Below are positions 31,151-40,448 of a DNA stretch of 64,000 bases, one piece after another. Origin of the DNA: Acidovorax soli (GTDB taxonomy: Bacteria > Pseudomonadota > Gammaproteobacteria > Burkholderiales > Burkholderiaceae_C); NCBI RefSeq assembly GCF_900107605.1, contig NZ_FNQJ01000010.1:37850-101849 (forward strand), read 5' to 3'. The position numbers and the translations under genes are program-made. Within the stretch, counting starts at the first letter, position 1, and each line of letters begins with the position of its first letter. The notes under the pieces were generated by a model that was not told the origin of the DNA, did no database searches, and saw only the letters and a list, made by a program, of their open reading frames with translations.

Positions 31151-32241
31151 GGTTTCTCCTTGGGAAAGAGGCCGCGCAGCGTCTTGCGCAACAGGTGCGG
31201 CAGCAGCAGATGCGGCGGCATGCGCAGGCGGTGACCGTGCAGGTAGAGCGTGCTGCGCGCCAGTGGCGTCCACGCATCCGCAGTGGAGGCGTGGTCGGGC
31301 CGCAGCATGCGCAAATACAGGGCATCGCGCAAGCGATGCATCCAGGCCTGCTGGCCCACGCTGCCCGCCAGCGCCGCCACGGCGCCTGGCGGCACGGGGG
31401 TGTCCATGATGGTGTGCGCATAGCGCAGCGCATGGTGCAACGGCCACTGCAAGTCCAGCTCTGCCGAGCGCGCCAGCAGGCCTGGCCAGAAGCCGGGCAC
31501 GGCAGCAAACTCGCGCAGCAAGGCGTCAAGGTCCACCACGCCCCTGAATCCGTGCGCGAAGTCGCTTTCGTGGAAAAGGTGGGCGGCACTGTGCAGCACC
31601 ATGTCGGACGGTGCAAGCACGCACACGCCCGGCTGACCGGGCAGCGCCTGCGCCGCCTGCAGCAGGCGCTGCGTGCTGGGCCGGGCCCTGGCGGTGGGAG
31701 GCACCAGGGCATGGTGCACATCCAGTATCGTGCCGCGGCGCAGGTGCCGCAGCGGCGGCAGCTCGTGCATCCAGGTGCGGTAGTAGTGCTGGTCGTAGGC
31801 GTCGCGGTTGGCATGCACCCAGCCGGCCATCATCAAGGCGGTTTCCACGTCGGCCAGGCGCTCGCGCGGCACCAGAATGTCCACGTCCGAAACCATGCGC
31901 CCCAGTGATGCCTGCAGACCCGCCAGGGCGTAGGCGCCGCCTTTGAGCAGCACCACGGGCAGGCCTGCTGGCTGCAGGGCACGCGCTATCTGCGCCACCT
32001 CGAAGCGCAGCTCGCGCTGCTGGCGTGTCGCCAGGGCCAGTGCCGATGCCAGGTGCGGGCGCGGTGCAGGGGCCACGGCGTCCCACGCGCCGTGGGCCTG
32101 CGCCAGTGCGGCAATGCGCGCCAGCACGTCGGCGCGGCGCGCTTGCCGCACCACCACATCCCATTCGGGCAACGTCAACCGGCTGGGCTGCGGCGCCGGA
32201 CCCAGCAGGTTCAGCAGCGGCTGCATTGCGTTGCCCTGCAT
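31147..32241 (-). CDS. Nucleotidyltransferase-fold protein of an HPr-rel-A-like operon
   Basis: A 364-residue protein resembling the uncharacterised nucleotidyltransferase family (NTP_transf_5 type). The DVDILVPRE sequence near residue 120 is the typical GS/DxD metal site, after LLKGGAYAL. The C-terminal half is helical and His/Arg-rich. Homologues in RiPP and lasso-peptide clusters lie beside HprK-like kinases, as here. The ATG overlaps the kinase stop by one base (TGATG). The target of nucleotidyl transfer is unknown. Confidence 0.82.
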   Translation of the reverse strand: MQGNAMQPLLNLLGPAPQPSRLTLPEWDVVVRQARRADVLARIAALAQAHGAWDAVAPAPRPHLASALALATRQQRELRFEVAQIARALQPAGLPVVLLKGGAYALAGLQASLGRMVSDVDILVPRERLADVETALMMAGWVHANRDAYDQHYYRTWMHELPPLRHLRRGTILDVHHALVPPTARARPSTQRLLQAAQALPGQPGVCVLAPSDMVLHSAAHLFHESDFAHGFRGVVDLDALLREFAAVPGFWPGLLARSAELDLQWPLHHALRYAHTIMDTPVPPGAVAALAGSVGQQAWMHRLRDALYLRMLRPDHASTADAWTPLARSTLYLHGHRLRMPPHLLLPHLLRKTLRGLFPKEKP

Positions 32242-33173
32242 CAAGAATCCCCCATGGACGGCGGTTGCAACGCGTCGAACCAGGCCAGGGCCTGGTCGAG
32301 CTGGCTGTAGCGCAGATCAAAGCTGTCGCAGGCATCGACCAGCCGGACCAGGGCCTCGAAGCCTGCACGGCCGTGTACGTGCTGGTTGAAGCTGTTGCGC
32401 GCCAGCTCCACCACGGTGGTGGCTCTGGTGCGCGCCTGCACCTGCAGCGTGGCGCCGCGCTCGTACCGGGGAAAGACCACCCAGGCAGGCAGGGCGCGTT
32501 CGTCGGCGCGGGCCAGGCTCTCTGGCTGCACCTTGAGGTGGGCGACCGTGCCTTTTTGCGTATCGTGCGCCACCGGCCCCAGGACGCAGCCGGGTGCACG
32601 ATCGCGGATCACAGCGATGGAATCGTTCTTGAGGCTGATGGGCCGCGGCGAAGGCACGACCCAGCCACTGCCGGGCTCCAGCAGCGTCAATTCATCGGAC
32701 AGCAGGCGCCAGCCATGGAGCATGAGGGCCGCGCACAGCGTGCTCTTGCCCGCGCCCGGTGGCGCCGGCAGAACCACGGCGCGCCCGCCCCTTTCCAGCA
32801 CCGCCGCATGCAGGCTGATCCACTGATGGCAATGGCTGGTCACGCACCAGTTCAGGCCCCACTCGAAAAGTGCAAAGGCCTCGCCCTGCGCCAGCGGCGT
32901 GAAAGGTTGGCCTCCATCCAGCTCAAAAAAGCACAACGGGCGAAACCATGGGCGACGCGGCTGCACTGCCACATGAAAGTCGCTGAAACCGCCCCCGTCC
33001 AGCGGGGCCAGCGGGTGGTCTGCATAAAGGCGTTCCAGCCCCTCGGCCACCACGGTAATCCGGCTGCGCACCCGCACCACAAAGGGCGGAATCACGATAG
33101 CCAGGCCGTCTCCACCCAGCAGCCTGCCGAGCTGGAGCCTGGACAGTGAAGACAACAGGGGTTGGGTGTTCAC
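32241..33173 (-). CDS. HprK-related kinase A
   Basis: A 310-residue protein related to the C-terminal domain of HPr kinase/phosphorylase. A P-loop APPGAGKSTLCAALM lies near residue 139, followed by LLSDELTLLE, which resembles the HprK metal-binding Asp/Glu. The first 120 residues have no clear match. It begins with GTG, overlapping the PqqD-like gene stop (GTGA). No PTS genes are nearby, so HPr is unlikely to be its substrate. The family name reflects its co-occurrence with a PqqD-like chaperone. Confidence 0.85.
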   Translation of the reverse strand: MNTQPLLSSLSRLQLGRLLGGDGLAIVIPPFVVRVRSRITVVAEGLERLYADHPLAPLDGGGFSDFHVAVQPRRPWFRPLCFFELDGGQPFTPLAQGEAFALFEWGLNWCVTSHCHQWISLHAAVLERGGRAVVLPAPPGAGKSTLCAALMLHGWRLLSDELTLLEPGSGWVVPSPRPISLKNDSIAVIRDRAPGCVLGPVAHDTQKGTVAHLKVQPESLARADERALPAWVVFPRYERGATLQVQARTRATTVVELARNSFNQHVHGRAGFEALVRLVDACDSFDLRYSQLDQALAWFDALQPPSMGDS

Positions 33174-33490
33174 GCGCCGCAGGGTTCGATAAAACCCAGG
33201 AATTCGAATTCACGCAGCATCCTGTCCACGCTGCAAACATCTTCCCAAGCAGGCGCCTCACCCAGCAGCGTCCGGGCCAGGCTCTCGGCGCAAGACTGCG
33301 GCACCGTCAACAGATGGCGCAGCACCTCGCCCGCCATGGGGCTGAGCGCATGGATATCGCCACTGGCTTCGTCGTACACCACAGCGCCGTCGGGCCACAG
33401 CTGCAGCCCGTAGTCTGCGCGCCGTGGGCAATGCCAACGCGTTGCAGGTCCACCCGGCGAGGGTCCCGCATCAGCCGTAACGGCGCGCAC
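33170..33490 (-). CDS. HPr-rel-A system PqqD-like peptide chaperone
   Basis: A small protein with a PqqD-like winged-helix fold (RiPP recognition element type). The conserved pattern LWPDGAVVYDEASGDIHALSPMAGEVLRHL is split here only to describe it: LWPDGAVVYD, then IHALSPMAGE, then a C-terminal helix pair ending FLGFIEP. About 88 residues belong to the domain. The start is uncertain: GTG at 33490 overlaps the upstream gene by 20 bases, and an ATG at 33526 is also in frame; neither has a clear ribosome site. It should bind a peptide or protein substrate for the kinase or nucleotidyltransferase encoded beside it. Confidence 0.75.
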   Translation of the reverse strand: MRAVTADAGPSPGGPATRWHCPRRADYGLQLWPDGAVVYDEASGDIHALSPMAGEVLRHLLTVPQSCAESLARTLLGEAPAWEDVCSVDRMLREFEFLGFIEPCGA

Positions 33491-34079
33491 CGTAGATGGT
33501 TTCAAAATAGGCGGTGGTTTGTGCATAGTCCCACTGGGCACCGGCAAACGGACTCCAGTTGCCGCGCCCGTTCCAGATGGCATTGCATTGCGCGGTGGAG
33601 AGCGCCAGCACGTCGCGATCATCGTGGAATTCGAGCGCTGTCAGATAGGCCGCCACCACATAGCGGGCCAGCACAGTATCGCGGTCATGGCCCTCGTAGC
33701 CCAGCACATCGCCCAGCGTCACGCGGCGCCCATATCTGCCTTCGGGATTGGCGGCAAACCCGCATTCCTGAAATTTCCTGGTCTTGAGTTCGCTCTGCCT
33801 GACTTGCCACTCTGCTGGCGTGCGAACTTCGCAATCGGTCTTGTAGCGGGCATTGCTGACCCGCCCCTGGTTGGCTTGCAGCGACGCAAAGGCCGATGTG
33901 GTCACACCACGGCCCTGGCCGCCACCCGTGGCTCCGGCCAGAACGGTGTTGCTCTTGAGCGCCATGACCACGGGTGCGGCGCTCAGACCCGCACGAACCA
34001 TCTGACGGCGGCTGACTCCGTGGGCATCCTTGCCTGGTGCCGCGCCAGACGGTGTCGATGGGGTTTCGGGTGTTTTCAT
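33471..34079 (-). CDS. Exported protein with Tat-like signal, head of HPr-rel-A-like operon
   Basis: A 202-residue protein that I do not recognise. Residues 25-50 have a twin-Arg sequence SRRQMVRAGLSAAPVV followed by a short hydrophobic stretch, which fits a Tat signal. The mature part is Gly/Arg rich near the cleavage point (GATGGGQGRG) and contains two Cys and several Trp/Tyr. A GGAGG ribosome site 7 bases before the ATG fixes the start. Since it leads an operon with a peptide chaperone, kinase and nucleotidyltransferase, it is a candidate substrate for modification. That is inference from position alone. Confidence 0.75.
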   Translation of the reverse strand: MKTPETPSTPSGAAPGKDAHGVSRRQMVRAGLSAAPVVMALKSNTVLAGATGGGQGRGVTTSAFASLQANQGRVSNARYKTDCEVRTPAEWQVRQSELKTRKFQECGFAANPEGRYGRRVTLGDVLGYEGHDRDTVLARYVVAAYLTALEFHDDRDVLALSTAQCNAIWNGRGNWSPFAGAQWDYAQTTAYFETIYGARRYG

Positions 34080-34173
34080 GGCTGCCTCCAAAGCAGTTCA
34101 ATTTGTCTCGCTGGCGATACCGCGTTTCACCAAGGCTCCCAAGCCGATCGCCCGTCCAGCGCGCAACGGCGAT

Positions 34174-36951
34174 TCACAATGTTTTCTTGAGGCGGTCCAC
34201 CTCGGCCTGGGCAGAAAACTTGTCTCCTGCCGCACTGAGCTCGTCGAGCAAGGCACGGGCAGCATCCTTGTTGCCCGCCTTGATCTGTATTTTGGCCAGG
34301 TTCAACTTGAACGCCAATACTTGCGGCTGCAGCTGAACCACCTTCTTCTGCAATTCCACGGCGCGCTCATGCTGGTTGGCGGCAGACAGCAGCATGGCCC
34401 AGGTATCCATGAACGCGGGTTGATTGGGTGCCAGGGCATTGGCACGTTCGACATCGGTCAGGGCACCGTCTTGGCCGAGCTGGCCCTTGATCCAGGCCAG
34501 ATTGTTCAAGGCGGCGGCGTTGTTGGGCTGAAGCGCCACCACGCGCTCGAACTGGCGCAGGCTCTCTGGCAACTCATTGAGGGTGAGAGCCCGGGTCCCC
34601 AGGTAGAAGGGGAAGGCAGCATCCTTGGGCTGGGTGCGCAGCCACTCGGCCGCCCATCGGTCGGCTTCGGGTTTCTTTCCGGCCGACAGCAGCACGTTAT
34701 GCAGCCGCATCGCCAAATCCGGGCTGGCCACCTGCTTGAGCCCCGCGCGCAAGGCCTCTGCGGCCTTGTCCCAGGCCTTGCCGGCTGCGTGGATCTCACC
34801 TTCGAGCACGTAGCCTACCGCCTCCTTGGGTCTTTGCTTTTGCACCGTGCGGCTGATGGCCAAGGCATCGCCGGGCTTTTGCACCGCCATCGCCAAACGG
34901 ACCTGTCCTTGCTGTGCCTCCAGCGAATTGGGTTCAATCTCCAGCGCCTTGCGCAGGTTCTGGCTGGCCGCGGCACGGTCGCCCGCCACCAGGTTGGCAC
35001 GGGCCATGCGCAGGTAGGGCAGGGACGACTGCGGCTGCAGCGTGGCCATGCGGTTGAAGCTGGCCTGCGCCTGGTTGTGTTCGCCGTTGGCCGACTGCGC
35101 GCGCCCCAGGACATCGAGCAGTTGCACATTGTCAGGCAGTGCGGCCACCGCTTGCTGCGCCACCGTCAGCGCATCTTTCGGCTCGCTGTTGCGCAGGTGG
35201 TGCTCCGCCAGAAGCAGGCGCGGAATGGGGCTGCTGGGCGCCGCATCAATCACCTTGCGCAAAAGATTCGCCAGCTCCGACTTGTCCGCGCCATTGGCCG
35301 CACGCAGCTCCACCAGCGCCAGATGTGCTTGCACATTGCCCGGCTGCCGCTTGATCGCGGCCTCCAGGCGTGCGCGCGCATCGTCTGGCCGCTTGTCGGC
35401 GTTGTCGAGCACTGCCAGCACGCCCACCGCAGGAAAATAATTGGGATCGATCTCGAGAACCCGCTCCATGGCCTTGCGTGCACCGGCGGTGTCATGTTGG
35501 AGCAACAAGGCGCGGCCACGCAGGAAGACGGGCAACACGTCCGCTGGACGTTTTTTTTCCAGCGCATCAATGGCCTTGAGGGCCTGCTCCACCTTGCGCT
35601 CCTGCAGCAGGGCATTGATCAGGGCCATGTCTGCCACCACACCATCGTCAGATGCCGCAATGCTCTGCAATTCCCCCAGCGCGGCATCGCCCTGCCCCGA
35701 TGCCAGGCGGCTGACAGCCAGGGATGTGCGTTTGACCGGGTCTTTCGGATCCAGACTGGACGCCCGGGCGAAGTAGCGCTGCGCGCGATCGACCTCGCCG
35801 TGGAGCATATATACCTGCCCCGCCAGGGCCACCATGCCGGGGTCGCGGTCGTTGCGATCGATATCGGCCGGCAGTGCCGACAATGCCTTGTCCAGCCGGC
35901 CCAGTCGCACATAGGCCGTCACCAGGCCGCGCCGGGCCATGGGCAGCCCGGCCTCCAGCTGCAGGGCCTTGGCCAGCAGGGCCTCGGCCTGAACGTAGGC
36001 ACCCAGGCGCAGCTCCGCCATGCCGGCCAGCTCAAGCGCCCGAAAATTGTCGGGAGTGAGGCGCATCAGCTTCTGCGCGTGTTCCTGTGCTGCCTTGAAA
36101 TCATTTTTTGCGTAGGCCAGCATGGCTTGCAAATACAAGGTCTGCGGCTTTCCGGGCGCCGCCTGTGCCAGCCTCTTCAAGGCGCCAGCGGCGGCCTCTG
36201 TCTTGCCTTGCAGCAACAGCAGCTGAACAACCGCGGCCTGTCCCTCCTTGTAGGAGGGATGGACCTGAAGCGCATCCCGGTACGCAGCCATCGCCGCATC
36301 CATGTCGCGCTTGCCATAAAGCAGCAAATCACCACGCAGCTTGAGCGCCTCGCCGGCGGCAGCAGACTGCCGGGGAATCTTGTCCAGCCCCTGCAGCGCA
36401 GCATCCACATCGCCGCGCTGGGCACTGGCACGGGCCAGCTCGATGAGCGCAGGCGCATGGTCGGCCTTGGCCTTGAGCGCCTCATCGATGCTTGCGCGGA
36501 ACTTGTCTTCCTCGCCCTGGCGCAGCCAGGCAATGGCCACGGTGGTCTTGAGACTTGCCTGCGCTGGGGCACTGGCCAGCTGCAGGCCGGCATAGTCGGT
36601 CGTGATCTTGCGGTCCTGTCCGCCCAGCCACAGGGCTTCGGCCAGCTGCGGCACCACTTCGTCCGGGGATGCCCCCAGATCCTGTGCCTTCCTGAACTCG
36701 GTTTCAGCGCCCGCAATATCACCCGAAAGCTGCAAGGCCTGGCCCAGCAGGAGGCGTGCCTTGGCGGAGTCAGGATGGTCCTTCAGCACATTCTTGAGCT
36801 GGATGATGGCCGCTGGCGCATCATTGCGCGCCAGGTAGCCCTGCGCCGACGCCATGAGCGCATCCGGATTGCCGCTACCGCAAGCCGAGACCAGCAAGGC
36901 CGCAGCAAGCGTGGCGACAGGAACCATGGAACGCAAAAGGGGAGCCTTCAT
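34174..36951 (-). CDS. prsT: PEP-CTERM system TPR-repeat lipoprotein PrsT
   Basis: A 925-residue protein with a lipobox (LLVSACGSG, Cys24), so it is a lipidated periplasmic protein. The rest is almost entirely tetratricopeptide repeats, with the alternating Ala/Leu/Gly/Pro pattern from residue 30 to the end (for example ARLLLGQALQLSGD and AYVRLGRLDKAL). Length and order fit PrsT of exosortase A loci, which is thought to be a scaffold for export or assembly of the exopolysaccharide. It is 22 bases downstream of prsR. The gap of 94 bases to the next operon gene has no obvious terminator. Confidence 0.9.
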   Translation of the reverse strand: MKAPLLRSMVPVATLAAALLVSACGSGNPDALMASAQGYLARNDAPAAIIQLKNVLKDHPDSAKARLLLGQALQLSGDIAGAETEFRKAQDLGASPDEVVPQLAEALWLGGQDRKITTDYAGLQLASAPAQASLKTTVAIAWLRQGEEDKFRASIDEALKAKADHAPALIELARASAQRGDVDAALQGLDKIPRQSAAAGEALKLRGDLLLYGKRDMDAAMAAYRDALQVHPSYKEGQAAVVQLLLLQGKTEAAAGALKRLAQAAPGKPQTLYLQAMLAYAKNDFKAAQEHAQKLMRLTPDNFRALELAGMAELRLGAYVQAEALLAKALQLEAGLPMARRGLVTAYVRLGRLDKALSALPADIDRNDRDPGMVALAGQVYMLHGEVDRAQRYFARASSLDPKDPVKRTSLAVSRLASGQGDAALGELQSIAASDDGVVADMALINALLQERKVEQALKAIDALEKKRPADVLPVFLRGRALLLQHDTAGARKAMERVLEIDPNYFPAVGVLAVLDNADKRPDDARARLEAAIKRQPGNVQAHLALVELRAANGADKSELANLLRKVIDAAPSSPIPRLLLAEHHLRNSEPKDALTVAQQAVAALPDNVQLLDVLGRAQSANGEHNQAQASFNRMATLQPQSSLPYLRMARANLVAGDRAAASQNLRKALEIEPNSLEAQQGQVRLAMAVQKPGDALAISRTVQKQRPKEAVGYVLEGEIHAAGKAWDKAAEALRAGLKQVASPDLAMRLHNVLLSAGKKPEADRWAAEWLRTQPKDAAFPFYLGTRALTLNELPESLRQFERVVALQPNNAAALNNLAWIKGQLGQDGALTDVERANALAPNQPAFMDTWAMLLSAANQHERAVELQKKVVQLQPQVLAFKLNLAKIQIKAGNKDAARALLDELSAAGDKFSAQAEVDRLKKTL

Positions 36952-36973
36952 GGACGTTCTCCATAAAAATGGT

Positions 36974-38335
36974 TCAGGGCTTGAGGCCCAGCCGGTGCAT
37001 CAGGTCGTACAGCGTGGGACGGCTGACACCGAGCAGGTCGGCCGCCTTGGCCACCGTTCCGTCCGCCCGGGCAAGCGCTGCAATCACCGCCCGCTGCTCG
37101 GCCGCCTCGCGCGTCACGCGCAGGTCCAGTGATCGATCCCCCTCTGCGCCATCGGCGCCGGCCAGCCCGACATCTTCGGCAGTGATCTGATGGCCATCGG
37201 CCATGATGGTGGCCCGCTTGATGCAATTTTCGAGCTCGCGGATGTTGCCCGGCCAGGGGTGCGCCTCGATCGCACGCAGCGCATCATCGGCCAGCGTCAG
37301 GTTGCGACGGTGCTCCTGACCAAACCGGCGCACGAAGGCGTGTGCCAGCAATGCAGCATCGCCCACCCGCGCGCGCAGGGGCGGTATCTCCACCACGATT
37401 TCCGCCAGGCGGTAATAGAGGTCTTCTCGAAACCGCCCCTCTTTGACGCATTGCGCAAGGTTCTGATGGGTTGCACACACAATGCGCACATCGACGGCAA
37501 TTTCCTGGCGCCCCCCCACACGCTCGACGACACGCTCTTGCAGGAACCGCAGCAGCTTGGCTTGCAAGGCCATGGGCATGTCCCCGATTTCATCGAGCAT
37601 GAGCGTGCCTGCGTGCGCTGTCTCGATCTTGCCCGGCGTGGTCTTGGCAGCGCCTGTGAAAGCCCCTTTTTCGTAGCCGAAGAGTTCGCTTTCGAGCAGG
37701 TTTTCAGGAATGGCTGCGCAGTTGATGGCCACGAACTTGCCATTCCTGCGGTGGGACTGCTGGTGCAGGCCGCGCGCCAGCACCTCCTTGCCCGTGCCGC
37801 TTTCGCCCAGCAGCATGACAGAGGCATTGGTGTTGGCGACTTTCTCGATGGTGCGGCAAACGCGCAGCATCTGCGGGTCGCGGGTCAACAGGCCCGCCAG
37901 CGCATCGGGTGTCTGCATCGCCTGCAGCCGCTTGTTCTCGGCTTGCAATTGGTGCAGCCTGAAGGCACGTTCCACGCCCAGATGGAGGACTTCAGGCTCA
38001 AACGGTTTGGCCAGGAAATCGTAGGCCCCCATGGCAACGGCCTTGAGCGCGTTGGACTGGTCATTTTGCCCGGTCAGCACGATCACCTTGATGTCGGGAT
38101 CCGCGCCAAGAATCTGCTCCAGCAGCTTGAACCCCTCGGTGACCGAGTCGGCATCGGGGGGAAGACCCAGGTCCATGGTCACGACAGCTGGCGCGTGCCG
38201 GCGCAATTGCGCCATGGCGCTTTCGCGATCATGGGCGGTGACGGATTCAAAACCATCCAGCGACCATTTGATCTGCTTTTGCAGCGCCAGGTCATCCTCA
38301 ACAATCAGCAGAGGCTGCAACTTGTCCGGGCTCAT
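36974..38335 (-). CDS. prsR: PEP-CTERM-box response regulator PrsR (sigma-54 activator)
   Basis: A 453-residue NtrC-like regulator. The receiver domain spans residues 8-125, with the phosphoacceptor Asp in VTMDLGLPP. The AAA+ domain has Walker A GESGTGKEV, the sigma-54 contact loop GAFTGA and LDEIGDMP. A Fis-type helix-turn-helix closes the protein (VAKAADLLGVSRPTLYDL). It should activate sigma-54 promoters of the exopolysaccharide or PEP-CTERM genes after phosphorylation by PrsK. Its ATG overlaps the prsK stop by 4 bases. Confidence 0.94.
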   Translation of the reverse strand: MSPDKLQPLLIVEDDLALQKQIKWSLDGFESVTAHDRESAMAQLRRHAPAVVTMDLGLPPDADSVTEGFKLLEQILGADPDIKVIVLTGQNDQSNALKAVAMGAYDFLAKPFEPEVLHLGVERAFRLHQLQAENKRLQAMQTPDALAGLLTRDPQMLRVCRTIEKVANTNASVMLLGESGTGKEVLARGLHQQSHRRNGKFVAINCAAIPENLLESELFGYEKGAFTGAAKTTPGKIETAHAGTLMLDEIGDMPMALQAKLLRFLQERVVERVGGRQEIAVDVRIVCATHQNLAQCVKEGRFREDLYYRLAEIVVEIPPLRARVGDAALLAHAFVRRFGQEHRRNLTLADDALRAIEAHPWPGNIRELENCIKRATIMADGHQITAEDVGLAGADGAEGDRSLDLRVTREAAEQRAVIAALARADGTVAKAADLLGVSRPTLYDLMHRLGLKP

Positions 38336-40425
38336 GCCCCCTCCTGTGGATGTAAACCGAAATCACGACCGATCTCAAACAAGGGAAGCAGCAGACGCAC
38401 CACGGTTCCCTGGCCTACCTTGCTGTCCACGGAAACCTTGCCGCCGAGCTCCTGCACGTACTGGAAACTTTCGTAAGTTCCAATCCCCATGCCCGCCTCC
38501 TTGGTGGTCTGAAACGGCTTGAACAGACGCGTCTGGACAAACTCCTCGGTCATTCCCTGGCCCTCGTCTCCCACTTCGACACGGGCATGGCTACCGAAAC
38601 GATCCACTTTCACCCATACCCGGTCATCGGCATCCGTAGCGTCGAATGCGTTGTGCACCAGGTGTCCGATGATGCGCTCCAACCGGTCAGCCTGTCCACG
38701 GGTAAAGATCTGGGGCGCGACCTCCAGTTGCACGGTGCGCCCGTGGCGCAAGGCATTGGCCGCCAACCGCTCAGCGATCTTGCACAGGTCCACGCCCACG
38801 GTCGTATCGCCGGGCGCGGCGTCTCCGCGCAATTGCAGCATCAGCTGGCGCATGCGATCCAGTGAGTTCTCGACCGTCATCAACATGTCGGCCTGGAACT
38901 CCGGGTTGTGCTGCAGTCGCTTCGCGTTCTTGACCATGAGCGACAGCTGGGCAACGATATTTTTCAGATCGTGCACCACAAAGGCCGACATGCGATTGAA
39001 CGCTTCAAATTTGCGCGACTCCAGCAGCGCCTCGGTGGCCTGTATTTGCGCAAGAAAGCTCGCAGCCTGGCGTCCGGCAGTTTTCAAAAGATCGGTGACT
39101 TCCCAATTGACGTCCACCCGCGTACGCGGACTGGCCAGCAACACAAAGCCCAGCAAATCCGGGCCTTGCCACAGCGGGACCAACAGCCAGGCCTGCGGGT
39201 ACTCGGCCAGCCACTCGGGCAAACGCAAATCGCGGTAACGCTCGGGCGAAGCGCGGAGCTCCTCCAGATTGACCACCCACCCGGTGGCGCGCATGAAGGC
39301 AGGGAGTTCTGCATTCTTGTCCAGGGTCTGGGTCGTGGAGGCCAGATTCCACCGGGCCACCTGCCGGTACTGGTCGTCTTCCGGGCGCAGCAGCCACAAC
39401 GCGCCCGCGGGACTCTCCAACATATCGGCAAGGCCCCGCACCACGTTCTGGCCCGCCTCCTGGGGGTGCGCCTGGCTTGACAGCGTGGCGGTGAACTTCA
39501 GCCATTCGTCGCGGTAGTCAAAGCGGTAGCGAAAAAAATGCTTGCCCAGAAAGACGCGCAACTTGGCGCGCAAAGAGCCCGAAAGCGCCAACGCCAACGC
39601 CAGCACCAGGCCCACAAAAACCAACCCCAATTGCAAGGCGCCGCCCCATTCACCACCAAAATAGCGCACGTAGTAACCAACACCCGCCATAAAGAGCAGG
39701 TACAGCCCCACCAGCGCCAGCGTCGCGGAGTGAAATACCACCTTGCGCGAGACGCGTATCTTGGCGATCCAGTTGCGGTGCCGCGTAGTGGCCAGCAGCA
39801 GAAACGGCACCATCAGCGCGTGCACGAACGGCCTGGCAGCAAAGGCATCAGGGTCCACCCCCTGAAAAAGCACACCTTGGGAAAACAGGTACAGGTCAAA
39901 CAGGAAGGTGCCCGCCAGTCCCAGGCAAACCGGTTTGGCGCTCCACAGCGAATCGTCAGGAAGATTGCGGAACAATTGCTCCACCAGAACCAGTCCGCCA
40001 AGCGCCAGGAACACCATGAGAAACAGCTGCCCCACCACCCCGGCCAGGACACTCATGATCACAATCAACGCGGGCACACCCAGCAAGCCCGCCGACGCAA
40101 ACCCAGGCAACCACCGATACCACGGGCCATGCACCACACCCGCATCAGGCTTGAAAAAAAGGGCCAGAAAGACACCCCAGCAGAGATAGCGCAGCAAGTC
40201 GGCCGACTGCGCCGCCAGCCACCACGCAGCGCCCACTGTCAGCGCCAGCAAGCTGAAGCCACTCCAGATCACCGTCAGCAGTGCAGCCGCCAGCATTGCC
40301 ACACCAATGCGATTGACCGGCACACGCAGATATTCCTGGCGGAGCAAGCGCAGTGCCAGCAAGGCGTAGGCCCCTGCCGACAAAGTCAAGCCCCAGTAAG
40401 CCAGGGCAGTTTCACTGTTGTTCAT
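38332..40425 (-). CDS. prsK: PEP-CTERM system histidine kinase PrsK
   Basis: A 697-residue membrane histidine kinase. About eight hydrophobic segments fill residues 1-290, followed by a GAF-like domain (about 320-460), an H-box MSAFVVHDLKNIVAQ (His near residue 485) and an ATPase domain with GMGIGTYESFQYVQELGG and a G-rich GQGTVVRLLLP. There is no receiver domain. It is the partner of PrsR, with which it overlaps. It sits 23 bases downstream of the sugar transferase gene. Confidence 0.92.
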   Translation of the reverse strand: MNNSETALAYWGLTLSAGAYALLALRLLRQEYLRVPVNRIGVAMLAAALLTVIWSGFSLLALTVGAAWWLAAQSADLLRYLCWGVFLALFFKPDAGVVHGPWYRWLPGFASAGLLGVPALIVIMSVLAGVVGQLFLMVFLALGGLVLVEQLFRNLPDDSLWSAKPVCLGLAGTFLFDLYLFSQGVLFQGVDPDAFAARPFVHALMVPFLLLATTRHRNWIAKIRVSRKVVFHSATLALVGLYLLFMAGVGYYVRYFGGEWGGALQLGLVFVGLVLALALALSGSLRAKLRVFLGKHFFRYRFDYRDEWLKFTATLSSQAHPQEAGQNVVRGLADMLESPAGALWLLRPEDDQYRQVARWNLASTTQTLDKNAELPAFMRATGWVVNLEELRASPERYRDLRLPEWLAEYPQAWLLVPLWQGPDLLGFVLLASPRTRVDVNWEVTDLLKTAGRQAASFLAQIQATEALLESRKFEAFNRMSAFVVHDLKNIVAQLSLMVKNAKRLQHNPEFQADMLMTVENSLDRMRQLMLQLRGDAAPGDTTVGVDLCKIAERLAANALRHGRTVQLEVAPQIFTRGQADRLERIIGHLVHNAFDATDADDRVWVKVDRFGSHARVEVGDEGQGMTEEFVQTRLFKPFQTTKEAGMGIGTYESFQYVQELGGKVSVDSKVGQGTVVRLLLPLFEIGRDFGLHPQEGA

Positions 40426-40448
40426 GGCGATGCGAGGTGGGCCGATTT

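Noticed and set aside
34030..36966. 978-codon plus-strand frame opposite prsT
   Set aside because: The TPR lipoprotein on the minus strand has lipobox and repeats; the antisense product is Gln/His/Arg-rich with no recognisable fold.
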